A stretch of 64,000 bases of DNA from Ramlibacter pinisoli. GTDB lineage: Bacteria; Pseudomonadota; Gammaproteobacteria; Burkholderiales; Burkholderiaceae_C. Location of the stretch: NCBI RefSeq assembly GCF_009758015.1, contig NZ_WSEL01000003.1:1736001-1800000 (forward strand). The letters run 5' to 3'. The notes below the pieces were generated by a model. The model was not told the DNA's origin and searched no databases. It saw only the letters and a program-made list of their open reading frames with translations. Shown piece after piece: positions 57,148 to 64,000 of the stretch; positions within the stretch are counted from its first letter, which is position 1, and every line of letters begins with the position of its first letter. The position numbers and the translations under genes were made by a program.

Positions 57148-57968
57148 CGGTCGAGCTCCAAAAGCTCCGGGCCGATCACACGCGCCGACAGGGGCGCCGG
57201 CGCGGAGGCGGACCGAACCAGCACCCGGTCGCCTGCCTGGCCATCCTGCAGGACCTCGACCCGCCGCTCCGCCACGACCAGGCCGGTTCCGGCGCGCAGG
57301 GTGGCGGAATGGCCCCGCTCCACGGCCGGTGCCCGCGCATCCGGTGAGGCGCCGCGCCGCGGTACCTCGGGTGCGGATCGGGTCGGCGATGCCATCGGCG
57401 CCACGGCCACGTGCGCCTGCGGATCGGCCTCCAGCCGCTCGATGGACACGGCCACTTCGCGCACGACCTGCCCGCCACTGCGGATTTCGACCCACACCAA
57501 TTGCCTGCGACTGGCGGCCGGCAGCATCGAGGCGCGGGCCGTGAGCGTCACCTCGCCGGACGTAACACGCACGTCGCGCGGAGGCCGCGTCAGGCGCGCT
57601 GGCCCCGGCACCGCACCCAAGGCAGCGCGCGCCACCGCCTCGCCGGTGACAAGGGCTGTCGCGGATTCGATATCGCAGGCCAGCGCCCCCGACCACTGCA
57701 CGGCCGTGCCGGCCAGCTGCGGCAAGCGGCGCAGCGACGCCTCGATGTCGCTTCGCTGCACGCTTTGCGACCGGGCCGAGACTGCGGGGCGGCCCAAGGG
57801 CCAGTCGGCGACAGCTCGCAGCAGCGAGAGGTCGTCGGAGGCCAGCCGGGCCAGCTGGCCCATGTGCAGCGGCCCGGATGCCGCCTCCACCCGCGGCCGC
57901 AGGTCGATGCGCAATTCCGCCCCACACGCGGGGGCGGCCAGCAGACCGGAGAGCACGACCAGGCGCAT
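57144..57968 (-). CDS. flgA: P-ring assembly chaperone FlgA
   Basis: A 274-residue periplasmic protein with a short signal peptide (about 1-16, 'LLAAPACGA'). The C-terminal SAF-like domain 'SATLRAGTGLVVAERRVEVLQDGQAGDRVLVRSASAPAPLSARVIGPELLEL' (about residues 220-272) is the FlgA/CpaB hallmark ('G..G..I.V.n...g..l.a.V'). The N-terminal part is divergent. The start overlaps the flgG stop by one base (TGATG). It helps FlgI polymerise around the rod. Confidence 0.9.
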   Translation of the reverse strand: MRLVVLSGLLAAPACGAELRIDLRPRVEAASGPLHMGQLARLASDDLSLLRAVADWPLGRPAVSARSQSVQRSDIEASLRRLPQLAGTAVQWSGALACDIESATALVTGEAVARAALGAVPGPARLTRPPRDVRVTSGEVTLTARASMLPAASRRQLVWVEIRSGGQVVREVAVSIERLEADPQAHVAVAPMASPTRSAPEVPRRGASPDARAPAVERGHSATLRAGTGLVVAERRVEVLQDGQAGDRVLVRSASAPAPLSARVIGPELLELDR

Positions 57969-58729
57969 CACCGGCGCAGCCCGTTGACCAGGCCCAGCAT
58001 CTCGTCGGACGCCTGCACGACCTTGACGCTGGCCTCGTATGCGCGTTGGGCCACCATGAGCTGGACCATCTCCTCCACCAGCTTGACGTTCGATCCTTCC
58101 AGGTAGCCCTGCGCCAAGGTCCCGGCGCCCTCCTCGCCCGGCCGCGTGGCCTGCGGCTCGCCGGACGCTTCGGTGGCCCGGTAGACATTGCCCCCTTGGG
58201 GCAGGAGCTCTTGCGCGTTGCCGAACCGCACCAGTTCCAGCTGCCCGGCCTCCGCCAGCGCCGATTGCCCGGCGACCCGGACCTGGACCCGCCCGGTGGC
58301 GGAGATGACGATGGCTTCGGCGTTGTCGGGAATGGCGATGCCCGGCTTCAGGGGCAGGCCCGCCTGCGTGGCGAGCTGGCCGTCGGCATTCACCTTCAAC
58401 GTGCCGCCGCGGGTGTACGCGCGGCTCCCGTCCGGCATCGCGATCTCCAGGAAGCCGTCGCCCTGGATCGCGAGGTCGAGCGGCGCGTCCGTCTTGCGCA
58501 GTTCGCCGGGATCGAACAGCTTGCCCGCCGAGGTGGCCGTCACGCCGAGCGTCGTGGCTGCCTGGGCGCCCGCGCCGTCCAGGAGCGCCCGGCCGACGAG
58601 GTCGGTGAAGACGACCCGCGTCTTCTTGTAGGCCGGCGTGTTGACGTTGGCCAGGTTGTTGGCGATGGCATCGACCTGCAGTTGCTGGGCGTGCATGCCG
58701 GTGGCGCCGATGGCCAGGGCGTTGGTCAT
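57968..58729 (-). CDS. flgG: Distal rod protein FlgG
   Basis: A 253-residue rod protein. 'ALAIGATGMHAQQLQVDAIANNLANVNTPAYKKTRVVFTDL' (residues 4-44) and the C-terminal 'LEGSNVKLVEEMVQLMVAQRAYEASVKVVQASDEMLGLVNGLRR' are the strong FlgG pattern with ANNLANVNT and the EMV-Q-R-AYE box. 'LDLAIQGDGFLEIAMPDGSRAYTRGGTLKVNADGQL' is typical. It is the normal length (260). Confidence 0.96.
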   Translation of the reverse strand: MTNALAIGATGMHAQQLQVDAIANNLANVNTPAYKKTRVVFTDLVGRALLDGAGAQAATTLGVTATSAGKLFDPGELRKTDAPLDLAIQGDGFLEIAMPDGSRAYTRGGTLKVNADGQLATQAGLPLKPGIAIPDNAEAIVISATGRVQVRVAGQSALAEAGQLELVRFGNAQELLPQGGNVYRATEASGEPQATRPGEEGAGTLAQGYLEGSNVKLVEEMVQLMVAQRAYEASVKVVQASDEMLGLVNGLRR

Positions 58730-58746
58730 GGTCGTTCCTCTCTCGA

Positions 58747-59484
58747 TCAGGACATCTCGCCGAGCCGCCGGATGGCATTGCCCAGCATCTCGTCGTAGCC
58801 CAGCCCGACTTTCTGCAGGGTCTCGGCATGGCGCATCGCCTGCACCAGTTGCACCATCTCGCGCGCCGGGTCGACGTTCGAGTTCTCCAGGTGACCTTGC
58901 CGGACCTCGGCCTGCAGGGCGCCAGCGGTCTCGGGTTCGACCAGCAGCCGGACCAGTCCCTGACCGAGGCGTTCCACGGGCGCTGAGGCCGGGACCTGGA
59001 CCACCTTCAGCTGCGCGACCGCGTCTGCCAGGCGACGGCTCGTGGTGGTGCCCGGTGCCGCATCGAAGATGCGCCCCTGGGTGTCGATCACCGGGTTGCT
59101 GGACGTGAGCCGGATCTCACCGCCGACTCCCATCACGGCGTGGCCCTGCGCCGTGACCAGCCGGCCCAGCGCATCGACCCGGAACTCGCCCTGGCGCGTG
59201 TAGGCCGGCCCGCGGTCGGTGCGGACCTCGAACCACCCGGGGCCGGCGAGCGCGACATCCAGTGCGCGCCCCGTGGAGCGCAGCGTTCCTGGCCGGGCAT
59301 CCAGATGAACGCCACCGGCCAGAACCGGTGCGCCGGCATCGATCCTGCGCGCGAAGCCCGCGCTGGCCGTCACCTCGCGCTTGAATGCCGGCGTCTGCAC
59401 GTTCGCCAGGTTGATCGCGACCTGGTCGAGGCGGGCCATGTCGGCTTGCAGGCCCTGGAGCGTGAGTTGGAGGATGGGCGCCAC
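58747..59484 (-). CDS. flgF: Proximal/distal rod protein FlgF
   Basis: A 245-residue rod protein. N-terminal 'LQGLQADMARLDQVAINLANVQTPAFKREV' (residues about 9-38) and C-terminal 'GHLENSNVDPAREMVQLVQAMRHAETLQKVGLGYDEMLGNAIRRLGEM' are axial-protein D0 helices; 'ALDVALAGPGWFEVRTDRGPAYTRQGEFRVDALGRLV' is typical. Placed before flgG as usual, so FlgF is the best name. It starts 13 bases after flhA's stop. Confidence 0.9.
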   Translation of the reverse strand: MAPILQLTLQGLQADMARLDQVAINLANVQTPAFKREVTASAGFARRIDAGAPVLAGGVHLDARPGTLRSTGRALDVALAGPGWFEVRTDRGPAYTRQGEFRVDALGRLVTAQGHAVMGVGGEIRLTSSNPVIDTQGRIFDAAPGTTTSRRLADAVAQLKVVQVPASAPVERLGQGLVRLLVEPETAGALQAEVRQGHLENSNVDPAREMVQLVQAMRHAETLQKVGLGYDEMLGNAIRRLGEMS

Positions 59485-59497
59485 GGTGTGACTCCGG

Positions 59498-61543
59498 TCA
59501 CGTGGCGGCGACCGTGCCGAACGCCTTCAGCTCCACGGCCTGCGGGACTTCGACCATGGACAGCACGCGCAGGTGCGGCACGCCGCGCTCGGACAGCGAG
59601 CGCAGGTGACGCCGCAATTCCGGCGCGCACAGCAGGACCGGCAACAGATTGCTCTGCATCATCCGGTTCGCCTGCTGGCCCAGGTTGGCCAGGAACCGCT
59701 CGAGGAGCCGCGGCTCCAGCGCGGGCGCGGCGCCGAGATCGGCGGCCGTGACCGATTGCAGCAGGCGGCTTTCCAGTGCTGGATCGATGGTCAGGACGTG
59801 CAGCGCTCCGGTGTTGCCCGTCAGGCCCTGGCAGATGGCCGCGGCCAGCCGTTGCCGCACGACTTCGGTCAGGCGGGCTGGATCCTTGGTCGCTCGGCCG
59901 GCATCGGCCAACGTCTCGAGGATGGCTTCGACGTGGCGGATCGAGACCTTCTCGCGCAGCAGGTTCTGCAAGATCTTCTGCACGTCGCCCAGCGACAGGA
60001 CCGTGGGGATGCACTCCTCCACCAGCGAGGGATTCGCCTGCCGGACCCGGGCCACGATGCGATCGGTCTCGCTGCGGGTCAGGAGCAGGGCCGACTCGCG
60101 CCGCAGCACCTCCGTAAGCTGGGTGAGGAACACCGACTCGGCGTCGACCAGCGTGTAGCGCGCGTCCGATGCCGCGCCGCGCTGCGACGGCTCGATCCAC
60201 AGGGCCGGCAGGCCGTAGGTGGGATCACGGGTCGGCTCGCCCGCCACCGAGCGCTGGTCGCCGCCAGGGTGAATGGCGAGCAGGCGGTCCTGCCGGGCCT
60301 GGCCGCGCGCCGCCAAGGCACCGTCGAGGTGGATCTCGTAGGCATCTGGCGCGAGGCCGGGCTCGGCCCGGAACCGCACCCGCGGCAGGACGAAGCCGCT
60401 GTCGCGGGCGTGCTGCTGGCGGAACGCGCCGATGCGGGCCTGGAACAGGCTGCCGTCGCCGGCCACCGCGGCGGCCCAGCGCGCCCCCACCCGCACCTCG
60501 ATCGGCTCGATGGCCAGGTCGGCATCAGTCGCATCGGATGCCATCGAGTGATCCGCTCCGCTGTCGACGGCGGCAGCGGCCGGCGTCGCGCGCAGTCGCG
60601 CCGCGGCCCAGGCGACTCCGACTGCTGCCATGGCCAGGGCCAGCGCCGGCCAGGCCGGGATGCCGGGCAAGAGGAGCAGGCCACCGAGGGCGGCCGCCAC
60701 CAGCAGCTGCGCCTTGGGAAAGGCCGTGATCTGCCGCAAAGCTTCGCGCCCCAGGTTGCCGTCGTTGGCCGAGCGCGTGACGATGATGCCGGTGCCCACC
60801 GCGATGACCAGCGCCGGCACCTGGGTGACGATGCCGTCGCCGACCGTCAGCAGGGTGTAGGTCTGCAGCGCCTGCGCCCAGGGCAGCTGGTGCTGCATCA
60901 CCCCGATCACCAGGCCGCCGACGATGTTGATCAAAAGAATGACGATGCCGGCGACGGCGTCGCCCTTGACGAACTTCGAGGCGCCGTCCATGGCGCCATA
61001 GAAGCCGGCCTCGCGTTCCAGCCCGCGCCGACGGCGCTGTGCCTCGGACTGGTCGATGAAGCCCATGTTCAGGTCGGCATCGATGCTCATTTGCTGGCCC
61101 GGCATGCTGTCCAGCGCGAACCGGGCCGCCACTTCGGAGACGCGCTGGGCCCCGTTCGTAACGACGACAAACTGGACCACCACCAGAATGAAAAAAACCA
61201 CCAGTCCGACGATGGCGTAGCCGCCCACGACGTAGGAGCCGATGGCGGCAATCACCCGCCCGGCATCTGCGTCGGCCAGGATCAGGCGCGTGGCGGCGAC
61301 GTTCAGCGCCAGCCGGAACAGCGTGGCCACAAGCAGCAAGGAAGGGAACGTGGAGAACTCGACCGGCCGCGACACGACGAACGTGAGCAGGAGCACCAGC
61401 AGGGCGAAGCTGAAGTTCGCCAGCACCAGGAAGTCGAGCAGCGGGCTGGGGATGGGGATGAACAGCACCAGCAGCACGCCGAGCACGGCGAGCACGATGG
61501 CCACGTCGGCGTGGCGGGCCAAGCGGTCCTGAATGCCGCTCAT
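59498..61543 (-). CDS. flhA: Export gate platform protein FlhA
   Basis: A 681-residue membrane protein. The N-terminal half has about eight membrane segments and the conserved FHIPEP-type loop ('SMPGQQMSIDADLNMGFIDQSEAQRRRRGLEREAGFYGAMDGASKFVKGDAVAGIVI', about residues 145-205); the C-terminal cytosolic domain includes 'LPRVRFRAEPGLAPDAYEIHLDG' and 'VEECIPTVLSLGDVQKILQNLLREKVSIRHVEAILETLAD'. It is full length. ATG at 61543 overlaps the flhB stop (ATGA). A helix-rich region (about 325-350) rich in Ala/Asp is variable. Confidence 0.96.
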   Translation of the reverse strand: MSGIQDRLARHADVAIVLAVLGVLLVLFIPIPSPLLDFLVLANFSFALLVLLLTFVVSRPVEFSTFPSLLLVATLFRLALNVAATRLILADADAGRVIAAIGSYVVGGYAIVGLVVFFILVVVQFVVVTNGAQRVSEVAARFALDSMPGQQMSIDADLNMGFIDQSEAQRRRRGLEREAGFYGAMDGASKFVKGDAVAGIVILLINIVGGLVIGVMQHQLPWAQALQTYTLLTVGDGIVTQVPALVIAVGTGIIVTRSANDGNLGREALRQITAFPKAQLLVAAALGGLLLLPGIPAWPALALAMAAVGVAWAAARLRATPAAAAVDSGADHSMASDATDADLAIEPIEVRVGARWAAAVAGDGSLFQARIGAFRQQHARDSGFVLPRVRFRAEPGLAPDAYEIHLDGALAARGQARQDRLLAIHPGGDQRSVAGEPTRDPTYGLPALWIEPSQRGAASDARYTLVDAESVFLTQLTEVLRRESALLLTRSETDRIVARVRQANPSLVEECIPTVLSLGDVQKILQNLLREKVSIRHVEAILETLADAGRATKDPARLTEVVRQRLAAAICQGLTGNTGALHVLTIDPALESRLLQSVTAADLGAAPALEPRLLERFLANLGQQANRMMQSNLLPVLLCAPELRRHLRSLSERGVPHLRVLSMVEVPQAVELKAFGTVAAT

Positions 61544-62628
61544 CCGGCCGCCCCCTGACCCTGCGCGCGGCGCTGGCGCATGGCGAAGACCCACACGATG
61601 ATGCGCGCCACTTCGGCATGGAACGCAGGCGGCAGCACCTGGTCGATGTCGACGGCCCCGAACAGGCGACGGGCGAGCGCCGGGCTGGGGACCACCACGA
61701 CGGCGTGGCGGCGCGCGATCTCGCGCATGGCGGCCGCGAGCTGGCCCGCCCCCTTGGCCACCACCTGCGGCGCGTCCATCTGCCCGTGCACGTAGCGCAA
61801 GGCGACGGCGACGTGCGTGGGATTGGTCAGCACGACGTCGGCGGAGCGGGTATTGCGCAGCGCCTTGCTGCGCTTGAGAAGCTGGACGCGCAACTCGCGC
61901 AGCCGAGCGCGCACGCGCGGGTCGCCTTCGCGCTGCCGGTGTTCGTCCTTCAGTTCCCGGCGGCTCATGCGCATGCGGGCGCCGTACTCGCGCCGGGTCC
62001 AGAGCAGGTCGATGGCAGCGATGACGGCCAGCACCACGGCCATGCGGAACCCCAGCGCCGTGGTCTCGTCGATGAAGGCCAGCACCATGGCCGGCGGCGG
62101 CAGGTCAGCCAGCGCCGGCGACCGCGGCAGCAGCGCCTGGAGCGCAAGTCCAGCCGCCACCACCAGCACGACCAGCTTGAGCACGGCCCGCGCCGCGTCG
62201 AACGAGGTGCGGCCGGAGAACAGCCGCCGCAAGCCCGTTGCCGGATGGATGCGGCTCAGGTCCGGCTTGAGCGGATCGAATGACAGCAGCACGCCGGTCT
62301 GCGCCAGCGAGGCCAGGATGGCCGCTCCCATGACGGTGAGCAGCAAGGGGCCGAGGATGGACAGCACCTCCCATCCCAGCGCACCGACCTGAGCCGAGAC
62401 CCAGGCGGCATCGATGGCCGGCACGGCCGCCGCCGCCAGGGCGCCGCGGACCAGGTCGAGGAACGACGCCACCATGGCGGCGCCGTGCCAGGAAGCAACA
62501 GCCATCGCCGCCGCGAAGCCGGCGACCGCCACCACGTCGGGGCTGCGCGGCGCCTTGCCTTGGTCGCGCGCCTTCTGCAGCTTGAACGGCGTGGCCGCTT
62601 CGTTGCGGTCAAGGTCCTGCTCGGCCAT
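61540..62628 (-). CDS. flhB: Export gate switch protein FlhB
   Basis: A 362-residue membrane protein with four segments in the first 210 residues and a cytosolic autocleavage domain. The cleavage motif Asn269-Pro270-Thr271-His272 is intact ('VVLTNPTHVAVALRYV'), so it can switch from hook to filament subunits. 'KTEDPTPKK'-like start reads 'NEAATPFKLQKARDQGKAPRS', typical. The start overlaps the fliR stop (TGATG). Confidence 0.96.
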   Translation of the reverse strand: MAEQDLDRNEAATPFKLQKARDQGKAPRSPDVVAVAGFAAAMAVASWHGAAMVASFLDLVRGALAAAAVPAIDAAWVSAQVGALGWEVLSILGPLLLTVMGAAILASLAQTGVLLSFDPLKPDLSRIHPATGLRRLFSGRTSFDAARAVLKLVVLVVAAGLALQALLPRSPALADLPPPAMVLAFIDETTALGFRMAVVLAVIAAIDLLWTRREYGARMRMSRRELKDEHRQREGDPRVRARLRELRVQLLKRSKALRNTRSADVVLTNPTHVAVALRYVHGQMDAPQVVAKGAGQLAAAMREIARRHAVVVVPSPALARRLFGAVDIDQVLPPAFHAEVARIIVWVFAMRQRRAQGQGAAG

Positions 62629-63425
62629 CAGCGGCCTCCCGGCGCCGGGGCCTGCAGCACCGCCGACCAGCCGCGCCACCAGGCCGAGTGCAACCGGCCG
62701 GCGGCCGTTCCCATGACCGCCGCCCACAGCGACAGGGCCAGCAGCCCGACCACGATCTTCACTGGAATGCCCAGCGCCAGCATGTTCAATTGCGGCAGGT
62801 TGCGGGCGATGACTCCGAGGGCGAAGTCGACCAGGAACAGGCACAGGACCACCGGCGCGGCCAAGGCGAACCCGAGGGCGAACAGCGCCGAGGCCTGCTG
62901 GACGATGGAAGCGGCCGCGCCCTGGCCGGGCCAGGCCCGGCCGATCGGGAAGCGCTCGAGGCTGAAGGCGATGCCGCGCAGCACGGCGTGGTGTCCGTCG
63001 GCCAGGATGAACAGCAACACGCCCACGAGGCCGATGACCGACGTGAGGATGGGCACCTGGCTGCGGGTGAGCGGGTCGAACACCTGGGCCACCCCGAAGC
63101 CGATCTGGACGTCGAGGAGTCGCCCGGCCACCGCGAAGCCAGCGAACGCCAGCAGGATTCCCAGCCCCAGCGTGGCGCCCAGCGCGGCTTCGCCCAGCAG
63201 GGCCACCAGCAACTCGCCGAGCGAATGCGGCTGCCAGGCACTACTGGCCGCCAGCGGCAGCGCCAGGGCGGCGGCCAGCCCGAGCACGATGGCCAGGCGC
63301 ACCGGCCCGGGCACGGGAATGGCCTGCAGCAGCGGCGTCATGAGCAGGGTGGCCCCCAGCCGCGTCGCCATCAGCAGCGTCGTGGACAGCCAGGTCGTGC
63401 CGAACATGGTGGCGAAGTCCCCCAT
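62628..63425 (-). CDS. fliR: Export gate protein FliR
   Basis: A 265-residue membrane protein with about six segments. Family pattern: 'ATRLGATLLMTPLLQAIPVPGPVRLAIVLGLAAALALPL' (residues about 20-58), 'LGILLAFAGFAVAGRLLDVQIGFGVAQVFDP', 'QVPILTSVIGLVGVLLFILADGHHAVLRGIAFSLERFPIG' and 'NMLALGIPVKIVVGLLAL'. It forms the gate with FliP and FliQ. It starts 3 bases after the fliQ stop. Confidence 0.95.
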   Translation of the reverse strand: MGDFATMFGTTWLSTTLLMATRLGATLLMTPLLQAIPVPGPVRLAIVLGLAAALALPLAASSAWQPHSLGELLVALLGEAALGATLGLGILLAFAGFAVAGRLLDVQIGFGVAQVFDPLTRSQVPILTSVIGLVGVLLFILADGHHAVLRGIAFSLERFPIGRAWPGQGAAASIVQQASALFALGFALAAPVVLCLFLVDFALGVIARNLPQLNMLALGIPVKIVVGLLALSLWAAVMGTAAGRLHSAWWRGWSAVLQAPAPGGR

Positions 63426-63428
63426 GGC

Positions 63429-63695
63429 CTAGAGCAGCGAGGGGATGCGCGACCAGAGCTGGACGTGGTACTGGCAGAGCAAGCGGAGCATCCAAGGCCC
63501 GAAGGCCACCAGCGCGACACCTGCTGCCACCAGTTTCGGCACGGCGCTCAGCGACATGTCCTGGACCTGCGTCACGACTTGCAGCAGGCCGATCCCCAGC
63601 CCCACCAGCATGGTGATCCCCAGGATCGGCAGGCTCGCGAGCAGCCCGGTCCAGAGCAGATCCGCCGTCACCTTCAGCACCCAATCACCCGTCAT
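63429..63695 (-). CDS. fliQ: Export gate protein FliQ, first gene of the operon
   Basis: An 88-residue protein with two membrane segments (about residues 14-38 and 52-75) and the family pattern 'LPILGITMLVGLGIGLLQVVTQVQDMSLSAVPKLVAAGVAL'. ATG at 63695 follows a strong GGGAGGA site. It is the first gene of the 26-gene leftward unit; the promoter must lie in the 300 bases to the right. Confidence 0.95.
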   Translation of the reverse strand: MTGDWVLKVTADLLWTGLLASLPILGITMLVGLGIGLLQVVTQVQDMSLSAVPKLVAAGVALVAFGPWMLRLLCQYHVQLWSRIPSLL

Positions 63696-64000
63696 CCCGT
63701 CCTCCCTGCGTTTGTCGCAAAGGTAGTGCGGGTGGGGCGCAGGGGCATCCTCGGATTGCGGGATCAGCGAGGGTGACGAAGCCCGGTGCCCTGCAATTGG
63801 AGGACAAGTTCTCTCGTGACGGCTTGGGGCGCCTCTCGCGGCGGCCGCTTCATCAGATCCGCCTTCGTGCGCGCCTGGCCAGCTCAGGCCGCGGATCCTG
63901 ACACTCCGCCAAGCGCGTGTTGCTACCTAGTTCGCCAGACCGAGCGCAAACTGATTCCGCGTGGACGCCAGCCGCGTTTTCGACGTCATCGTCACCCAGC
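63696..64000. other. Leader/promoter region of the flagellar operon, no confident gene
   Basis: About 305 bases up to the window edge. It must hold the operon promoter or part of it. I looked on the minus strand for a sigma-54 box (GG-N10-GC), a FliA box (TAAA-N15-GCCGATAA) and good sigma-70 boxes and saw no clear match. The frame from GTG at 63816 to the edge on the plus strand has GGAGG upstream, but its translation (61 codons, Arg/Pro rich) looks like noise. A 49-codon open frame on the minus strand ending near 63855 could be a gene tail from the right, but it is not convincing. Confidence 0.4.

Noticed and set aside
63816..64000. GTG frame with GGAGG upstream running off the right edge
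   Set aside because: The translated sequence is Arg/Pro rich and looks like noise, the spacing is long (about 10 bases), and only 61 codons are visible. It cannot be supported or excluded.
1..64000. CRISPR arrays, tRNA/rRNA genes, insertion sequences, prophage or integration sites
   Set aside because: I scanned for regularly spaced repeats, tRNA-like clover-leaf ends, transposase motifs and direct repeats flanking islands and found none.

Overview
The DNA is about 70% G+C with dense, short-spaced genes. Gene content (DUF3460 next to scpA, slmA near argB, HAD-first fatty-acid oxidation fusion, QseB/TctE-type two-component pairs, TRAP transporters) points to a betaproteobacterium of the Burkholderiales, most likely Comamonadaceae (Ramlibacter/Variovorax-like). 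This placement rests on gene style and protein motifs; no database search was possible. I see no rRNA, tRNA, insertion sequence, prophage or CRISPR array.

Layout. 1-10.7 kb is housekeeping and miscellaneous: a cut-off solute-binding protein, a BamE-like lipoprotein, DUF3460-scpA, two small envelope genes, pirin, DUF167, a DHFR-fold reductase preceded by a tiny leader ORF, an Atm1-type ABC exporter, thioesterases, an AI-2E-family permease, aroD and an H-NS-like protein. 10.7-14.6 kb is an ECF42-type sigma-factor cluster: one large sigma factor with a helical C-terminal extension plus two DGPF/YciI, three VOC and one SRPBCC protein. 14.6-23.8 kb is an acyl-CoA degradation cluster (TetR, acyl-CoA dehydrogenase, HAD/ECH fusion, thiolase, then, after a strong terminator, thioesterase, an SDR with an altered active site, an HCCA-isomerase-like protein and an enoyl-CoA hydratase). 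24.6-33.5 kb is a catabolic island that I infer handles an unidentified sugar acid: a GntR regulator, a TRAP transporter (P, Q, M), a UxaA-type dehydratase, an Ldh-type oxidoreductase, two SDRs and an FAH-type hydrolase. 33.5-43.1 kb holds an unknown lipoprotein, an orphan pdeM, slmA, a two-component system, argB, a YeeZ-like SDR, a 2Fe-2S/FNR reductase, a 2-hydroxyacid dehydrogenase-like protein with a broken active site, and galU.

43.1-63.7 kb is the most striking part: 26 genes on one strand, nearly all overlapping or abutting, encoding a compact flagellar basal body, hook and export apparatus (fliQ fliR flhB flhA flgF flgG flgA flgH flgI flgB flgC fliE fliF X fliH fliI fliJ fliK flgD flgE fliM-like fliN fliO fliP fliA TPR). 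The fliG position is filled by a 178-residue protein (X) with no recognisable FliG torque domain. FliM is short and lacks a CheY-binding N-terminus, and FlgH lacks a lipobox cysteine. No flagellin, cap, hook-filament junction, flgJ, motor or chemotaxis genes lie in the window. It looks like a divergent secondary flagellar system, or a flagellum-derived structure with reduced or absent switching, whose remaining parts would have to lie beyond the right edge or elsewhere.
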